Assembly (NCBI GenBank): GCA_934229625.1
Contig: CAKQDU010000001.1
Location: 241,598-305,597, forward strand
Reading direction: 5' to 3'
From: an uncultured Alphaproteobacteria bacterium
GTDB taxonomy: Bacteria; Pseudomonadota; Alphaproteobacteria; RF32; CAG-239
Length of the DNA stretch: 64,000 bases
Part shown: in pieces, positions 25,736-34,258 of the stretch
How the letters are laid out: every line of letters starts with the position of its first letter
Numbering within the stretch: the stretch's first letter is position 1
The notes under the pieces: model-generated
What the model was told of the DNA's origin: nothing
Seen by the model: the letters and a program-made list of their open reading frames with translations, nothing else
Databases searched by the model: none
Made by a program: the position numbers and the translations under genes

Positions 25736-26211
25736 TATAAATGTACCCCCACAAAAGATAAAAAACTAAATAAATCTGCATTAGCAAATAATTTTCCTAA
25801 TTGTTCAGATGCTACTATTAAATTACTATTGTAGTTTGGTAAATTGTTTGTCTTCAATAGTATGTTATGTCCATCTATTCCAACCACCCCTAATCTTAGC
25901 GCAAAAATTAAGCTACACATTGAATATTCTTTATATCTATCAATCATATCTTGATAAGAACCGAAAGTTAACTTGTTTTCATTTATATCTTTTATCAGTG
26001 AATAAATTACCGTCTTCTTACCAATACAATTCCTATAATTACTATTTAAAATCATTGGTACGATGGCAAATATGTGAATAATATTAACCTTTCTATCAGT
26101 TTTGCTGTTTTTGTAGAAATATTCAGTAAATTTAGCTATAATATATGCACCAAGTGGTGCATTTTGAAAATCATTACAATATTTTGAATAAATGTTACTC
26201 GGAGTTTCCAT
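25735..26211 (-). CDS. ABC-3C system middle component
   Basis: 158 residues, mostly helical, without a catalytic motif. The beginning (METPSNIYSKYCNDFQNAPLGAYII) and the end (EQLGKLFANADLFSFLSFVGV) match the general layout of ABC-3C middle components: a helical body followed by an LGKxFA...ILGV-like tail. It is thought to link the ATPase to the effector. AGGAG precedes the ATG. It overlaps the upstream gene by 17 bases and the ATPase gene by one, which indicates translational coupling and fixed stoichiometry. Confidence 0.8.
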   Translation of the reverse strand: METPSNIYSKYCNDFQNAPLGAYIIAKFTEYFYKNSKTDRKVNIIHIFAIVPMILNSNYRNCIGKKTVIYSLIKDINENKLTFGSYQDMIDRYKEYSMCSLIFALRLGVVGIDGHNILLKTNNLPNYNSNLIVASEQLGKLFANADLFSFLSFVGVHL

Positions 26212-27349
26212 TTAACAACTCCTTAAATTTAGGATGCCAACCTACATTATACTTCTCAATATCATCTGCCAGATAATTATGAACTCCTCTGGAAATACAT
26301 ACATCATCACCTTGAATAGTAACACCATTTATTTGAACTTTTTCTTTTAAAGATATGAAATACAACCTTTTACCAAATTGAACATCATCATTAATATTAT
26401 CTATCTTTATATTTTCCTTATTCATTCGCCATAGAGAACATAAATTATTATACATGTTATCTATTTCTTTTGTGGTAATTTTTCCATCTTTTAAATCATA
26501 ATTTTGTAAATATTGCCAAGACCAATAATCACATCTAGCTTCATTTATCATAACATCATCTAATTCCAATAATCTCAGTTGTTTTATAAATATCTGAGTT
26601 TCATCATTGATATTATATGATATTTGCTCTTTACGAGGGTAATTAATAACAATTTTATTCCCATTTAGTTTAGAAAGAGCAATTTGAAAATCATTATACG
26701 TTACTTCAATATTTTTTGTTTTTTTTGTTTCTTTGTTAACTGTTTTTTCTAAAAACCATCCTAATAATTGTTGTGCACAATTTTCAATATGTGATGAATT
26801 CATCTTATCTTTCAGAAATTTTTTTATCTCCTCTATACAATCAAGTTCCGCACTATTCTCTGGTTTAGATACTTCAAAGTACTGGAGAACAGCTATAATA
26901 TCATTTTTATATTTTTCAAAATCAGAAACATATGCTAAATTTTTCTTTTGCCGCTTAATTCTAGCTAATATCTTATTATATACATTCTCACAGTCATTAA
27001 AGGCTTTTGCTACTGTTGCTGATTGGATAATATCATCAACATCATTCTTTAACAAAAGAGCTAATACACACTTTGTTCTATTGCTAAATTTATTTCTATC
27101 TTGCCGATATAAATTAACCCAGTTTAATATTGTATCTAAAAAATCATCAGATATTACTGTAACTTTTTTCTTATTTTTATCTTTCACTTGTTCTAAAACT
27201 AAATATCCATATTCATCATATACGCAAATATCATCATTATTTTCAAGATGAACAGTAGCTGTCTTTTTTACCAAATAAAACAGCCCTCTATACAATTGCT
27301 TTGCATAACCTAAAAAAGCATCTGGATTGTCTGAAGTCTTCTTTTTCAT
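26195..27349 (-). CDS. ABC-3C system effector/C-terminal-domain component
   Basis: 384 residues. The end reads CISRGVHNYLADDIEKYNVGWHPKF, which is the signature of the ABC-3C C-terminal domain (SRG..H.LAD...GWHP). The first 90 residues form a variable effector domain. DDICVYDEYGYLVLEQVKDK resembles the acidic strand and E-x-K of restriction-endonuclease-like nucleases (DUF4297/Cap4 style), so DNA cleavage is the likely output. The middle is helical. It is the first gene of the three-gene operon. Known: the domain architecture of ABC-3C loci. Inferred: nuclease activity and anti-phage function. Confidence 0.8.
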   Translation of the reverse strand: MKKKTSDNPDAFLGYAKQLYRGLFYLVKKTATVHLENNDDICVYDEYGYLVLEQVKDKNKKKVTVISDDFLDTILNWVNLYRQDRNKFSNRTKCVLALLLKNDVDDIIQSATVAKAFNDCENVYNKILARIKRQKKNLAYVSDFEKYKNDIIAVLQYFEVSKPENSAELDCIEEIKKFLKDKMNSSHIENCAQQLLGWFLEKTVNKETKKTKNIEVTYNDFQIALSKLNGNKIVINYPRKEQISYNINDETQIFIKQLRLLELDDVMINEARCDYWSWQYLQNYDLKDGKITTKEIDNMYNNLCSLWRMNKENIKIDNINDDVQFGKRLYFISLKEKVQINGVTIQGDDVCISRGVHNYLADDIEKYNVGWHPKFKELLNGNSE

Positions 27350-27533
27350 TGTTTAATTCCACAGATAAAGCCTCTTCACATTTAATTTTATATAATTATC
27401 CATGAAAAGCAAGCAATAATTGACTTTATTTCCCATTTTTTACCATACAGCCACATCGCAGAGATTTTACGACCAATTGCATATAAATTACGATTTCGCA
27501 CTCAAAACCGATTAAATCAAAGTTTGCGTATTA

Positions 27534-28232
27534 TCAATCTAAACATTTATTAAAATCCCAGTACGTCAGAAGAGCCAAGACCTTTTCTGTTGACTTTCCA
27601 TTATCCGTTATAAACACAACTTCTAACCTTTTATTTTTATTAAAATTATTTTTAAACATCTCACCAACTTCATTTACAGTGATATTTCTTGACACAAACT
27701 TATATTCTATATCTGGATCATTGTATAAATTGCAAAATTCTATAAGGTCACATATTGTAATATTTTTTGTTTCTTCTACTATTTCTTCTTTGTGCTTATT
27801 GAAATATAACATCAGCGAATGAGATGAAAAAACACCTTCTATTCGCCCTTTTTCATTTATTATCGGAGTACAAGTATAGTTATTATCAAGCATCGTTTGT
27901 ATAACAACATTTATTTTTTCATCTTTGTTAACTTTATATATTTTATCAGAAGATATTGCTATATCAATCGCTTTTAGTGGGTGCATAACTTTATTTACTT
28001 CTGATACGAAAGTACTATACAATTCATCAGTAAGATGGATAAATTTACCATTACGCGCATTATTTTGATGGGTTAGTAAATTCCGTAGTGATTTATAGAA
28101 TTTCCATATATCCAATCTCTTTTTAATGAGTTCATCGTCTAAAATATCAAATTTATCAGTATTCTTATTTTTATTTCTAATAAAGGTCTCTATTTCTGTA
28201 TATTTATTCAAAAAATCATCTATTACTGACAT
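27534..28232 (-). CDS. CBS-pair protein with HEPN-like N-terminal helices
   Basis: 232 residues from ATG 28232 (AAAGG upstream). Residues 1-75 are helical and contain SLRNLLTHQNN, which fits the R-x4-H motif of HEPN ribonucleases or nucleotide-handling domains. Two CBS motifs follow (IDIAISSDKIYKVNKDEKIN...IINEKGRIEGVF, then a second with VFITDN). CBS pairs bind adenosine nucleotides. The gene starts 17 bases after the Fic gene on the same strand, so the two form an operon. A nucleotide-gated RNase or a regulator of the Fic protein are both possible. Confidence 0.7.
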   Translation of the reverse strand: MSVIDDFLNKYTEIETFIRNKNKNTDKFDILDDELIKKRLDIWKFYKSLRNLLTHQNNARNGKFIHLTDELYSTFVSEVNKVMHPLKAIDIAISSDKIYKVNKDEKINVVIQTMLDNNYTCTPIINEKGRIEGVFSSHSLMLYFNKHKEEIVEETKNITICDLIEFCNLYNDPDIEYKFVSRNITVNEVGEMFKNNFNKNKRLEVVFITDNGKSTEKVLALLTYWDFNKCLD

Positions 28233-28249
28233 TTTATTACCTTTCAAAT

Positions 28250-29302
28250 TTATAATTCAAAATACTTCTTCACGGCTTGTTCGAATTGCTCTAGGAACAG
28301 TTTTTTGAAGTATGATGCGTTGTTCTGCTCGTAAAACAGGATAATGCTTTTTTTATATTCCACTTCATCAACGCTACAATACGATAACGGACAGTAATCA
28401 TTGGCAAGCAGCAATGCATTCCCCAATATGCGGGATGTCAGTTTGTTACCATATTCAAACGGCTGTATGTATGAAATCATCAAAACCGTGATTAACGCTT
28501 TCTCAAGTGGATTTTCGGTATTATTCACCAGGTTAACCAGTTGATTTAAGGCTTCTTTTATCTGAAATTCATTATCCAGCGGTTTATAGTCCGTTCCGAC
28601 AATACCGACCAGAGTTTGTTGGACATCGTACGTTACACCTAAATCCTGCGCCAACAAACGATGCAATTCTTCAATCTTACAAACTGTCAGTTCCTTATAA
28701 ACATTCAGGTTTTGCATTATATAATCGACGGTTGTCTTATAGTTGATAATCATTTGCGTTTTTTCTTTGATTTTACCGCTGACTGAAACATTTTCTTTAA
28801 GTAACCGCTCTGTATCAAGCAATGTATATGTGTTTCCTTCGATTTTAGATGACTTCCAAGCCAACTCAATTATCAAGCGTTCAATTTCTTTGCGTAAAAT
28901 TGTTGGCGACATCTTGGCTCTGCTTGCAAGATATTGTTCGTTCAAAGCTCCATAAACTTGTTTTTCTTTTGGTGTTAGCAAGTTTGACAAGTAACTCATA
29001 ATATCAAAATTGAAACGATTATTGCTAAGTTTTCGGTCATCGTTGGTAAAATAGCTCTCAACATCAACTTCTTCCAGCAACTTATTTTGAGCCGATATGT
29101 CATAAAGCGCTGCCCGTGTTGTTACTGTTCTTGCAATCAAGCCTTCATCAATCAATACATCTAAATCACGTAAAATCGTTACCTTTAAGTTTTTTTCAAA
29201 CGTTTCAGAAACAGCATCTTGTATCTGTTCACGGTTAACCGCACCAGTCTGTTTGATATAGTTCAAAATCATTTTTTGTCGTTTGTTCAACACTGCTTTC
29301 AC
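28250..29302 (-). CDS. Fic-fold protein with N-terminal winged helix and altered catalytic motif
   Basis: 350 residues from GTG 29302, but an AAGG sits too close to that codon; GTG at 29293 is a better start. Residues 1-65 form a winged helix (LNKRQKMILNYIKQTG). An SSKIEGN motif matches the (S/T)xxxE(G/N) inhibitory helix. The Fic core motif reads QPFEYGNKLTSR instead of HPFxxGNGRxxR, so the catalytic His is Gln and the glycine-rich anion loop is changed. AMP transfer by the classical route is therefore unlikely. I recall QPF variants as a recurring subfamily, so this may be a conserved regulator rather than a decayed enzyme. Confidence 0.8.
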   Translation of the reverse strand: MKAVLNKRQKMILNYIKQTGAVNREQIQDAVSETFEKNLKVTILRDLDVLIDEGLIARTVTTRAALYDISAQNKLLEEVDVESYFTNDDRKLSNNRFNFDIMSYLSNLLTPKEKQVYGALNEQYLASRAKMSPTILRKEIERLIIELAWKSSKIEGNTYTLLDTERLLKENVSVSGKIKEKTQMIINYKTTVDYIMQNLNVYKELTVCKIEELHRLLAQDLGVTYDVQQTLVGIVGTDYKPLDNEFQIKEALNQLVNLVNNTENPLEKALITVLMISYIQPFEYGNKLTSRILGNALLLANDYCPLSYCSVDEVEYKKSIILFYEQNNASYFKKLFLEQFEQAVKKYFEL

Positions 29303-29377
29303 CTTAATTATTTCAATTTGTTACCTTAATTGTTTCAGAAATGCAACTATTATTTAAAAAATTTGAAACTATTATTT
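29301..29377 (-). repeat. Four operator-like sites on a 22-bp lattice before the Fic gene
   Basis: ACCTTAATTATTTC at 29301, ACCTTAATTGTTTC at 29323, AACTATTATTT at 29345 and again at 29367. Each start is exactly 22 bases from the next (two helical turns). The first overlaps the annotated GTG. This fits autoregulation by the winged-helix Fic protein. Confidence 0.55.
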
Positions 29378-29876
29378 GCCTTGCGTTTTTTCGTCATACA
29401 ATGCGGTAGTGCTGTTTTGTGCCATTTATCGTAAAAAATCAATTTCTGCACTCAAAACGCAGGAAAACGAAGGCAATCGACATATAAAACATTGCAAAAT
29501 CATCTCACTACCATTTCAAGATTACCGCATAATTTTTGTTAAATAGAATTTACAATTTTTATATTTTATCAATTTTGTTAATCTAAATTAACGTTTTTTA
29601 CCAACACTATTCCTCAATATCCCCCAAATACCCCAAAATACCTATTAACAAGGTGTTAGGAGCCATAAAGAATTTTGTAAATTGAAATATCCTTTCTTGG
29701 GTGAAAATTTGAAGAAAATTAAAGACCGCAAGGTTTCCCATCGCCCAGCTCAGCAAATCCGCCTTTCCAAAGAGACACCGATAGAACTTTGACTTTACCA
29801 AGAAAAAGTGAGGAGATATAGGAAAAAGAATGTAAGATAGCTATTTTGATATATTATCTACATTTATAACCTAACG
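29378..29876. other. Intergenic stretch without supported gene
   Basis: About 500 bases between the Fic operon and the DUF262 gene. A 64-codon minus-strand frame (29607-29801) has no ribosome site and no recognisable similarity. I see no tRNA, terminator or transposon end. It may hold the promoter of the Fic operon. Confidence 0.4.
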
Positions 29877-31916
29877 CTAATCTATTGTATCCATTTCATC
29901 ATCCGACACTTCTTGAACCTCTTTCATTAAAACTTCTAAGGTCTTGCCTTGATATTTCCATTTATCTATTCCCCAATAAGCACCAGATTTTGTACATCTA
30001 CCCTTTCTTGTTTCTATTTCTCTAGTTAAAGGAGATAATCTCCATCGTTTATCTTCAAATTTTACTTCTTTTTCACCTATAACATCAGCTGTTATGCTAT
30101 CATCATCAAAATATGTAATTTTCTTTCCAATTAAATTAGTAACAGCAAAAGAAAATCTCGAAGAATAAATTTTCTTCTCCATTGAATAGTTGTTAGTTTT
30201 TTTCAAATCCTCAGAAAGCGGAATAACTTTTTCTGTAATTAGTCCTATTAAATATTCAGCTCGTGCTCTTATTTGTTCTTCTCCCCAAGTATCATGATTT
30301 ATTATTTCATCTTTTGCTATTTGCATTCCTGAATTGTTTTTGTATATATCTTTTTTACTGATAAAAGCACTATTTCCAAGTTCTTGATTATGCCTGATTA
30401 AAGTTAAATTACCTATGTTATTAATATAATTATCATATATTCTTTGATAATCTTCCCCTAGCATATTTTTCCAATTGTTATTTAACGTTTGCGGCATAAT
30501 ATGTTCTATTTGCAAGTTACCATCATTTTTAGGTCTACTTTTAGTTTTCACTTCTTCAATCAAACTAAGCATGAATTTGCATATTCTGAGGTTATAAAAA
30601 TTGGCATCAGTACTAGCTAGATATGATTGTAATTCATTGTCGTTAGGTAATCTCAATGCATATGGTTGATTTGCTAATATATGCAACATCATATTTCTTT
30701 TATTATCGCCAGCAATTAATTCATCATAGTACTTAACTAACAGTGGTGCATTTTTATTTTCAGCTTGCGTTAAACGCAACATACGACGACGAGTAACATA
30801 TACAAATACAGCATCTAAAATTGCCAAACAATCATCTGAATTCAACTGATGTTCATGTCTTAACTGTAGGATACCCAATATAAAAGAATAAAAGCCTGAT
30901 GATTCAATGGTTCTTAAATCAGAAATCTTATCATCTATTCTTGTATCGCCACTTGTTTTATATCCAGCCAATATGGAATAGCTGTCAGAATAAGTAGCCA
31001 ATTCCGCTATAAGATATTCTGTATCTTCATCTTCAAATAACTCCTTGAAATCACGATAAAGTGTTTTATAGTTGACTTCTGTTGCTTTTTTGTAACTTAA
31101 TCCTGCTTTAAGTTGCATATAATCACGAATAAACGAAGATATAGTAAAACTATCATTATCCCCTACTAAGTTTTTTTCAATCTTCAACCAGTAATTATGG
31201 TATAAATCATCTTGCTTAGCCGCACTTTTACCTAAAAGTAAATAGTTTCTGACCAAATCTGCCAGAGATAGTGGCTTGCCTAAAGAGTTCATTGACTCAA
31301 AAATCTCTTGAGGCTTTTCCCATTTATTTCTTTCAGGTTCAAGTTGTATTGTAACTATATTAAAATCAGCCATCCCTTTGATGATTAAATCGTTTATAAA
31401 TGATTGTTCTAGTTTTTCAAGTTTTGATTTAAAAAATGAATAGTTGGCATAAACACAAGATTCTTTATCTTCGTCATCAAGTTCTTCTGAAAGTACAAGT
31501 TTTTTATAAGCTATCCAATCATTTTCAACTTGTTTTAGCTTTATTTTATATTCAACATCATTGCTAGAAACATTATTATTTCTTAAATATTTACAATCAA
31601 TAGTATTTTTTATAGTTTCATCGCTTATTACATCTCTTGCCGCAATTAAAAATAACATAGTAGTTGTCAATCGCTGTTGACCATCAACGAGGATATATCG
31701 ACTAGGTTCTCCAAAAATATGAGACCTTTCTTCATAAAAAATTATTGTTCCAAAGAAGTGTTGGGCATTAGGGGTATTTGCTACTTTTTCTATATCTCTA
31801 TAAAAAGTCTCACACATCTGCGTATCCCATTCATAATTTCTTTGATATGGAGGTATAAAGAATGTAACATCATTATTTGACAATAATGGAATAATTTTAC
31901 TATCTCTACTTTGCAT
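29877..31916 (-). CDS. GmrSD-like DUF262/DUF1524 protein with RAMA-like C-terminus
   Basis: 679 residues, GGAGG before the ATG. The N-terminal DUF262 has YILVDGQQRLTTTM, the ParB/Srx-like nucleotide-binding signature. DUF1524 follows near residue 480 with QIEHIMPQTL and an N..GNLTL...N..LGN pattern, an HNH-type nuclease motif. The last 110 residues (VKFEDKRWRLSPLTREI...WGIDKWKYQGKTL) resemble a RAMA/DUF4357 module, which is linked to recognition of modified DNA. GmrSD enzymes restrict phage DNA with glucosylated cytosines. Both halves being in one chain, with a possible modification reader, fits a single-protein type IV restriction enzyme. Confidence 0.83.
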   Translation of the reverse strand: MQSRDSKIIPLLSNNDVTFFIPPYQRNYEWDTQMCETFYRDIEKVANTPNAQHFFGTIIFYEERSHIFGEPSRYILVDGQQRLTTTMLFLIAARDVISDETIKNTIDCKYLRNNNVSSNDVEYKIKLKQVENDWIAYKKLVLSEELDDEDKESCVYANYSFFKSKLEKLEQSFINDLIIKGMADFNIVTIQLEPERNKWEKPQEIFESMNSLGKPLSLADLVRNYLLLGKSAAKQDDLYHNYWLKIEKNLVGDNDSFTISSFIRDYMQLKAGLSYKKATEVNYKTLYRDFKELFEDEDTEYLIAELATYSDSYSILAGYKTSGDTRIDDKISDLRTIESSGFYSFILGILQLRHEHQLNSDDCLAILDAVFVYVTRRRMLRLTQAENKNAPLLVKYYDELIAGDNKRNMMLHILANQPYALRLPNDNELQSYLASTDANFYNLRICKFMLSLIEEVKTKSRPKNDGNLQIEHIMPQTLNNNWKNMLGEDYQRIYDNYINNIGNLTLIRHNQELGNSAFISKKDIYKNNSGMQIAKDEIINHDTWGEEQIRARAEYLIGLITEKVIPLSEDLKKTNNYSMEKKIYSSRFSFAVTNLIGKKITYFDDDSITADVIGEKEVKFEDKRWRLSPLTREIETRKGRCTKSGAYWGIDKWKYQGKTLEVLMKEVQEVSDDEMDTID

Positions 31917-32079
31917 TTTACCTCCATATGAAATTATAGCAAGGATAGATTATGAATTAAATATATAAAAATCAATCTATTTTTCTCAAAATGTTAATAA
32001 ATACACATTTTTTAACATTTTCTCGGAAAAGCCGAAAACTGAATAGTTTTGGAAATGGCCGATATACCTAAAATAAATT

Positions 32080-32110
32080 AAAACAGCCTATCTTCAAGAA
32101 AGGCTGTTTT
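32080..32110 (-). terminator. Terminator after the repeat-protein gene
   Basis: AAAACAGCCT/AGGCTGTTTT ten-base stem with an 11-base loop, 93 bases beyond the stop codon of the 32203 gene; the minus-strand side is followed by a T-rich stretch. Confidence 0.7.
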
Positions 32111-32202
32111 GCGACAAAATGTGGTTATTTATTAGAAAATCTTACTGATTAAAAAGTGCCAACAGGCGACCATTTCTACAGGGCTGTCTTCCATTCCGTG
32201 AA

Positions 32203-32439
32203 TTATGTAATCTCTGGTATTACCTCTCCTCCATACCAATCTTTATGAATTTTATCATCCTCAACAACTCCCAACCTTGTTCCGCCAATCCAGCTTTCAT
32301 GTATTTCATTGTCTTCAACAACGCCCAGTTTTTCTCCGCCTATCCATTCTTTATGAATTTCGCCGTTTTCTATAACGCCAATTCTTGTTCCGCCAGACCA
32401 GCCTTCATGTATTTCGCCATTTTCGTAGTAATATTCCAT
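32203..32439 (-). CDS. Small protein of four 18-residue repeats
   Basis: 78 residues that are almost wholly four tandem repeats of the form E(N/D)xEIHExWxGGxRLGVV. The Gly-Gly turn, the Trp and the alternating pattern suggest a small beta-solenoid or beta-meander like MORN-type repeats. GAAAGGA precedes the ATG. It lies 57 bases after the nuclease gene on the same strand and may be its partner or inhibitor, which is only context. The acidic overall charge (many Glu/Asp) would fit a DNA-mimic or immunity role. No family name can be given. Confidence 0.65.
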   Translation of the reverse strand: MEYYYENGEIHEGWSGGTRIGVIENGEIHKEWIGGEKLGVVEDNEIHESWIGGTRLGVVEDDKIHKDWYGGEVIPEIT

Positions 32440-32496
32440 TTTAATATCCTTTCATTAAGTGTTATCGAAAACATTTAAGCATGACAATACGTCAAA

Positions 32497-33558
32497 TTAT
32501 GACGGATTTTTTATAAATTCTTCAATTGCTTTTTTTATTTCCTCGGTTTTTTCCTCGTTTATATCATCTTTATATATCTTCATAATTTTATAGGCTGTAG
32601 ATGCCCCCATCTTATTTTGATTTTTATAGTTTTTTATTTCAATTTGTTTTTGTAATTTACTCAAAATTCCCTGTCTTCTATATTCCTTAGTTTCTTCTTT
32701 TTTCCAATTATCCGAGTGGAAACGATAACTCAAGTTAATCCTTGATGTTTTTCCGTTATTAAAAAATAACTCTAACTGATTATATATACCAGCTTTGGTT
32801 TGTTTGTTATTAGCAAAATGTAATTGCATATTTTCTGGCAAATCTTTCCAATTGAAATGAGTTGCATAAAAACCACCGGCAGGATTAGGAACGTAGTTGT
32901 TTATATCACAATACCCATAGTCATTTTTACCATCGTTTTTATATATATTATATTTTTCAAATAAATCTTTAAGATACTTAAACCAATTAGATTTATCCCA
33001 AGTTGATAAATCATTTTCATTATAATTACAGTTATAGAAATTCTCTAAATAATCATAAAAACTTTGAAATATAAAATCATCACTATCCTTAATAAAATTC
33101 ATCATATCATCTCGGTTTAGTGAATGATATTTAAAATCATCTTCTTGTTTCATTTTGTTTATGTTTGGTTTGTATTCATGTAAATAATCAGCGGTCTTCA
33201 TATAACATGCAACAATTGTTTTAGGGCGTTTTTTATTGTTTAATTTGTCATCTTCCTGTAGAGTTTTTACATAGTGTAAAATTTGGTCATTATGCTCGTT
33301 TGTATAGGTTTTATCTTCAATAATTAAAAGATAATTTTCCGTTTCCACTAAAACGTCAATATTTTTATATTGAGTGTAAATTTTATTGACATCTTCATCA
33401 ATTCCGCATTTACGAAGAAATTTTTTAGCACATTCATACTCAATCTTATCCTTATATTTATTCTTACCAAATTCTAGCAAATAGCATAAGAATGCATCTT
33501 GTGATAATTCGCTTGTAGCATATTTAAATATATTAGGCTCAATAGTCATTTTATTCAT
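32497..33558 (-). CDS. PD-(D/E)XK-superfamily nuclease
   Basis: 353 residues from ATG 33558 (AGGAG upstream). The beginning (NIFKYATSELSQDAFLCYLLEF) and the core (IDVLVETENYLLIIEDKTYT) fit the family in which IDV gives the metal-binding Asp and IEDK supplies E-x-K. A long charged C-terminal half (about 190-353) probably contacts DNA or regulates the enzyme. Such proteins are frequent single-gene members of defence islands. Likely co-transcribed with the repeat protein downstream. Confidence 0.75.
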   Translation of the reverse strand: MNKMTIEPNIFKYATSELSQDAFLCYLLEFGKNKYKDKIEYECAKKFLRKCGIDEDVNKIYTQYKNIDVLVETENYLLIIEDKTYTNEHNDQILHYVKTLQEDDKLNNKKRPKTIVACYMKTADYLHEYKPNINKMKQEDDFKYHSLNRDDMMNFIKDSDDFIFQSFYDYLENFYNCNYNENDLSTWDKSNWFKYLKDLFEKYNIYKNDGKNDYGYCDINNYVPNPAGGFYATHFNWKDLPENMQLHFANNKQTKAGIYNQLELFFNNGKTSRINLSYRFHSDNWKKEETKEYRRQGILSKLQKQIEIKNYKNQNKMGASTAYKIMKIYKDDINEEKTEEIKKAIEEFIKNPS

Positions 33559-33703
33559 ATTCAATCTCCTATAACTAATTTTCTATCAGTTTTATGCACC
33601 ATTTATTAAATTTCTGTTATATAGCCTAAATACGACAGAATATGACAGAGGCACAATATAACCAATTACAAAAAAATGTATGCTTTGATTGTTAAACTTC
33701 CTT

Positions 33704-33784
33704 TGATTTAACTCCGTACCAACAACAAAAAAGCCTTGCATCAGCAAGGCTTTTTGAACAACAATTGGCGGAGAGGCAGAGATT
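33704..33784. repeat. 81-bp direct repeat, distal copy (tRNA-Ser 3' end plus terminator)
   Basis: Nearly identical to 33901-33981 (two mismatches, near 33715). It contains the tRNA 3' end (TGGCGGAGAGGCAGAGATT) and the following terminator but no complete tRNA. Confidence 0.85.
33728..33755 (-). terminator. Duplicated terminator, distal copy
   Basis: AAAAAGCCTTG/CAAGGCTTTTT stem with a six-base loop, inside the distal direct repeat. Confidence 0.8.
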
Positions 33785-33900
33785 GGCTGCGCTCCGCTGC
33801 GCCGCCCCTGCGCTCATTGCCTAAGGCAACCGGCATGCTTTAAGCCTGCCTTTCGCTTGTGGTCGAACTCCTCCTCCCAGAGTTCGGCATGACCTGCGGC

Positions 33901-33981
33901 TGATTTAACTCCGTGCTAACAACAAAAAAGCCTTGCATCAGCAAGGCTTTTTGAACAACAATTGGCGGAGAGGCAGAGATT
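33901..33981. repeat. 81-bp direct repeat, proximal copy
   Basis: Contains the true 3' end of tRNA-Ser and its terminator. The copies are offset by 197 bases. The 116 bases between them are GC-rich and unlike their surroundings. Confidence 0.85.
33925..33952 (-). terminator. Terminator of tRNA-Ser
   Basis: Same AAAAAGCCTTG/CAAGGCTTTTT stem as the distal copy, 11 bases past the tRNA 3' end. Confidence 0.88.
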
Positions 33982-34052
33982 CGAACTCTGGGAGGACTCG
34001 CATCCTCGACGGTTTTCAAGACCGCTGCATTAAACCACTCTGCCACCTCTCC
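33963..34052 (-). tRNA. tRNA-Ser (anticodon UGA)
   Basis: 90 bases on the minus strand. Acceptor arms GGAGAGG/CCTCTCC, a long variable arm (GAGGATGCGAGTCCTC region), anticodon loop CTTGAAA giving UGA, T arm GTTCGAATC, and an encoded CCA. The long variable arm is the type II feature expected for serine. Confidence 0.95.
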
Positions 34053-34258
34053 AGTATCTGCATTGTTTTTCTGCTTTGAGCCGTTGCGAGGCATTTTCAA
34101 AACATCTAAACACAGCGTGGCAAATACAAGAGAGTTTGTGCCATATAATTATTTAAATGTCAATACATTTTTTGCATATTTATCCACAAAATATTTTTTT
34201 GCAAAATTTTTATTTTTGATGTAATATTTCCTCGTTGTTTATCTAAAAGGAAATAGAT

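Noticed and set aside
29607..29801. 64-codon minus-strand frame between the Fic and DUF262 genes
   Set aside because: No ribosome site, no recognisable domain and a composition like the surrounding non-coding DNA.
33840..34100. Minus-strand frame of 86 codons
   Set aside because: Translated tRNA-Ser and its duplicated terminator region; not a gene.
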